Part shown: positions 61,822 through 64,000 of the stretch, piece by piece
Layout of the letters: every line of letters begins with the position of its first letter
Position numbering within the stretch: position 1 is the stretch's first letter
Source: Eutrigla gurnardus
Lineage: Eukaryota; Chordata; Actinopteri; Perciformes; Triglidae
Assembly (NCBI GenBank): GCA_963514095.1
Contig: OY741269.1
Location: forward strand, 23,365,420 to 23,429,419
DNA: 64,000 nt
Reading direction: 5' to 3'
Position numbers and translations under genes: made by a program
The notes under the pieces: model-generated
What the model was told of the DNA's origin: nothing
Seen by the model: only the letters and a program-made list of their open reading frames with translations
Databases searched by the model: none

Positions 61822-62671
61822 AGTAATTCTCAGTACATGTGTTTGTATTTACATTCCTCTGTAAGTGAGCGTTTGACGAGTTTTTGGGTTGTGGTTAATC
61901 ATGCTAACATGTGGCCTGCAGTGCAGCAAACACGGGGTCTAAATCCCACCGTCCAGGTTTGTCCCCCGCTCCTTCTCACAGATGAAGCCCAGCGAACATT
62001 TTCCTGACAGATTAAATTGAGACTATTTAAGTCTTTTGCTGCCAGATCACTTCTCTAAACAATCCCTTGCCTTTTCTCTCCCTCCACTTTTTTTTTTGTA
62101 ACCCCATTTTTGGCCCTCTCTCCTCACTTTTTCTCCATCTCTTTATTTAGTTTCCTAACAAAAGCCAGGACTGGGAGGAACATGATTAGGCTTTGCCACT
62201 AATTGGTATCAGATTCACAGGTTTGGATCAGCACTGTATTTGCTAGAGCCAAAGTATTGCTCACAGCTGCGTAGAGAGTGGGTCGCTGAGAACCCCGAGT
62301 GTGTTGAGCCGTTTGGCCCACCGTCAGCTTCTCCTTCGCAGTCGCAGACCTGCCATCACGCGCAGAGCTCCGGGGCCAGGGCCGGCACACATGTACGACA
62401 GCTTTCATGTGTGAGCCAAACTCTGATCAGAGGACCTCCATATTGACACCTTTCATGGTTTGTTAGCACCTTGACAGTGAGGAAGCGGGACAGCTGAGAC
62501 AACTAGCAGTGTGACGGAAACAACCGACTGGCGTGGAGAGAGGGCCGAGGTTAACGGAGGCAGGGTCGACATGCGGGATTAGAGAATGGGGTTTGCCAGC
62601 CATATTTTTCTGCCTTCACGACTCCCAGATGCAGAAACTCACATGCACAAATGCACATGAACAATATCATG

Positions 62672-62675
<4 letters not shown>

Positions 62676-62708
<33 letters not shown>
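62676..62708 (+). repeat. (TA)n tract
   Basis: About 16 TA units, followed by a short AC repeat. Confidence 0.95.
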
Positions 62709-62709
<1 letters not shown>

Positions 62710-62945
62710 CAAACACACACACACAGCTCAATGCTAATTCACTCTGTCAGTGAGCAGAGTGTTTTCTGTGGGTTTTTGTTAAATGAAGGAGGAATTTTAT
62801 GATTGGCTACACCACTGAATTAGTTTTGGCAAGGCACCCCTGTTTGTTTCGACTTTAACGCAGTGACATGAGTTGGCAGGCTGTGGGGGGGCAGCACGTG
62901 GGGGTTGGGTGCAATGCAATGCGATGGTGGTAACAAGGGGAAAGG

Positions 62946-62947
<2 letters not shown>

Positions 62948-63029
<82 letters not shown>
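62948..63029 (+). repeat. (TA)40 tract
   Basis: About 81 bp of uninterrupted TA, self-complementary. Confidence 0.96.
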
Positions 63030-63031
<2 letters not shown>

Positions 63032-64000
63032 AACAGGAAAAATGTTGGCATAACCTGCATGCACACATACCATGTCTTCCTTCCCCAAGGGCCATCCCTG
63101 ACCCAGAAAACAAGTACCTAGCAGGGTGTCAGTGGCTAAAGGATGGTTTGTGACCATTACGCTGGTGGAGTCTTAGCATGCCCACCACAGTACACAGACT
63201 TCAGCAGGCAGCAAAACACTTGGGAAGCTGCCAACAGATTTGAGACAACAGCCACAAGGGACTTTACTGCCAATAGTTCGACAGTTCTCCAACGTCAAAC
63301 ACTTGGCAGTTTCAGCACCACCCCTCTTTTAGTTAACCCCTTATTTAACCTGACAAGCAAGAACTCGCTTGTTTACCACAAGGACCTTGGGGAGGTGATT
63401 GCCCTGGATACGCAACTGGCCTGTCATACCTGTGAGGCTCATAGTACCCAACAATCCAAGAAGTAATAGGCAATCCAGTGCCTTTCACTCAAGAAGTTGT
63501 ATCAGAGGTCATGAAAAGTGCCACCACTTTTTGCAGCTCGTACTGGTTGATAACGGTCATAAATAACGTAATATTGGTTTGTGAGAGCAGACTGAATTAC
63601 TTATTCATCCTGCACATCTTCTGAGTTGGTCGGATGAGTAGAACTGACAACTTTCCAGTTATGAACCCACTACCTCTAACTCACTAACTCGTCTCAGACT
63701 TCTCTCAGGTACGACCCCCTGCTGGTGTGCCACCTGGTGGCTTCCCACCAAATCTGAAGATTGCTGTTTCACCAATAGTGCCGCCTGTGTCACCCTCCTG
63801 CTACTTCTCTCCCAAGTGCCTGACATGATTTTCGGCAAGCTTCCAGTTGTCCCCCTCCACCCCCCACGTACTTCTTCAGTCGCTGTCACACAGGCAACCA
63901 CCTCGGGGAGCAGAAGTGAGTGGAGAATGTGGAGTTTCATGTAACGTGAGAAGGACTTGGAAGTGACTTTCAGGTGAGCTGGGGACATTGAAGGGCCAAG
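63030..64000. other. unassigned right edge
   Basis: Two frames of 107 (plus, 63143-63466) and 109 codons (minus, 63659-63988) are open but show no recognisable domain. They may be TE-derived or chance. Confidence 0.4.

Noticed and set aside
62797..63157. Several Ile-Tyr repeat open frames on both strands
   Set aside because: Direct translations of the (TA)40 tract with no other support.
63659..63988. 109-codon minus-strand frame near the right edge
   Set aside because: Starts with Met and is open, but shows no domain, no splice context and no family resemblance; left as unassigned sequence.

Overview
This window is from a ray-finned (teleost) fish nuclear genome. Coding sequence sits in short exons with GT-AG introns. 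Long (CA)n, (TA)n, (TCTA)n and (TAA)n tracts and decayed non-LTR retrotransposon pieces fill much of the rest. Every confident gene is a vertebrate orthologue. There is no operon, CRISPR array or prokaryotic feature. Gene identities and the residue-level comparisons with human proteins come from recall of those families, not from a search.

Layout. (1) 1-4.9 kb, minus strand: b3gnt7, a Golgi beta-1,3-N-acetylglucosaminyltransferase, with one main coding exon (2312-3565), a likely long 3' UTR to its left and a likely non-coding first exon at about 4691-4900. (2) 4.9-12.5 kb: intergenic, with LINE remnants at 11.4-12.5 kb. (3) 13.5-34.9 kb, minus strand: armc9, a ciliary LisH/ARM-repeat protein. 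I assembled 24 coding exons whose phases all agree, giving 804 residues; they include a 25-nt microexon and a 17-nt last coding piece. (4) About 35.3-36.05 kb: a compact head-to-head promoter region shared by armc9 and polr2h. (5) 36.9-39.4 kb, plus strand: polr2h, the RPABC3 subunit common to RNA polymerases I, II and III, with 5 coding exons and 150 residues. (6) 40.7-46.3 kb, plus strand: an MFSD8/CLN7-like major facilitator, with 11 coding exons, 491 residues and 12 predicted membrane segments. (7) 46.3-64 kb: about 17.7 kb without a supportable gene. It is AT-rich with several microsatellites and one well-bounded non-autonomous DNA transposon (50429-50867, 10-bp target duplication).

The genes do not form a pathway. 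The b3gnt7-armc9 pairing matches human 2q37, whereas human POLR2H is on 3q27, so the armc9/polr2h junction is a lineage-specific adjacency. The most interesting signals are in armc9. Several 3' splice sites lie directly downstream of long UG repeats in the transcript, and two unannotated, frame-preserving mini-exons (36 nt and 21 nt) have good splice sites at exactly matching phase. I found no evidence of a wholly new biological system.
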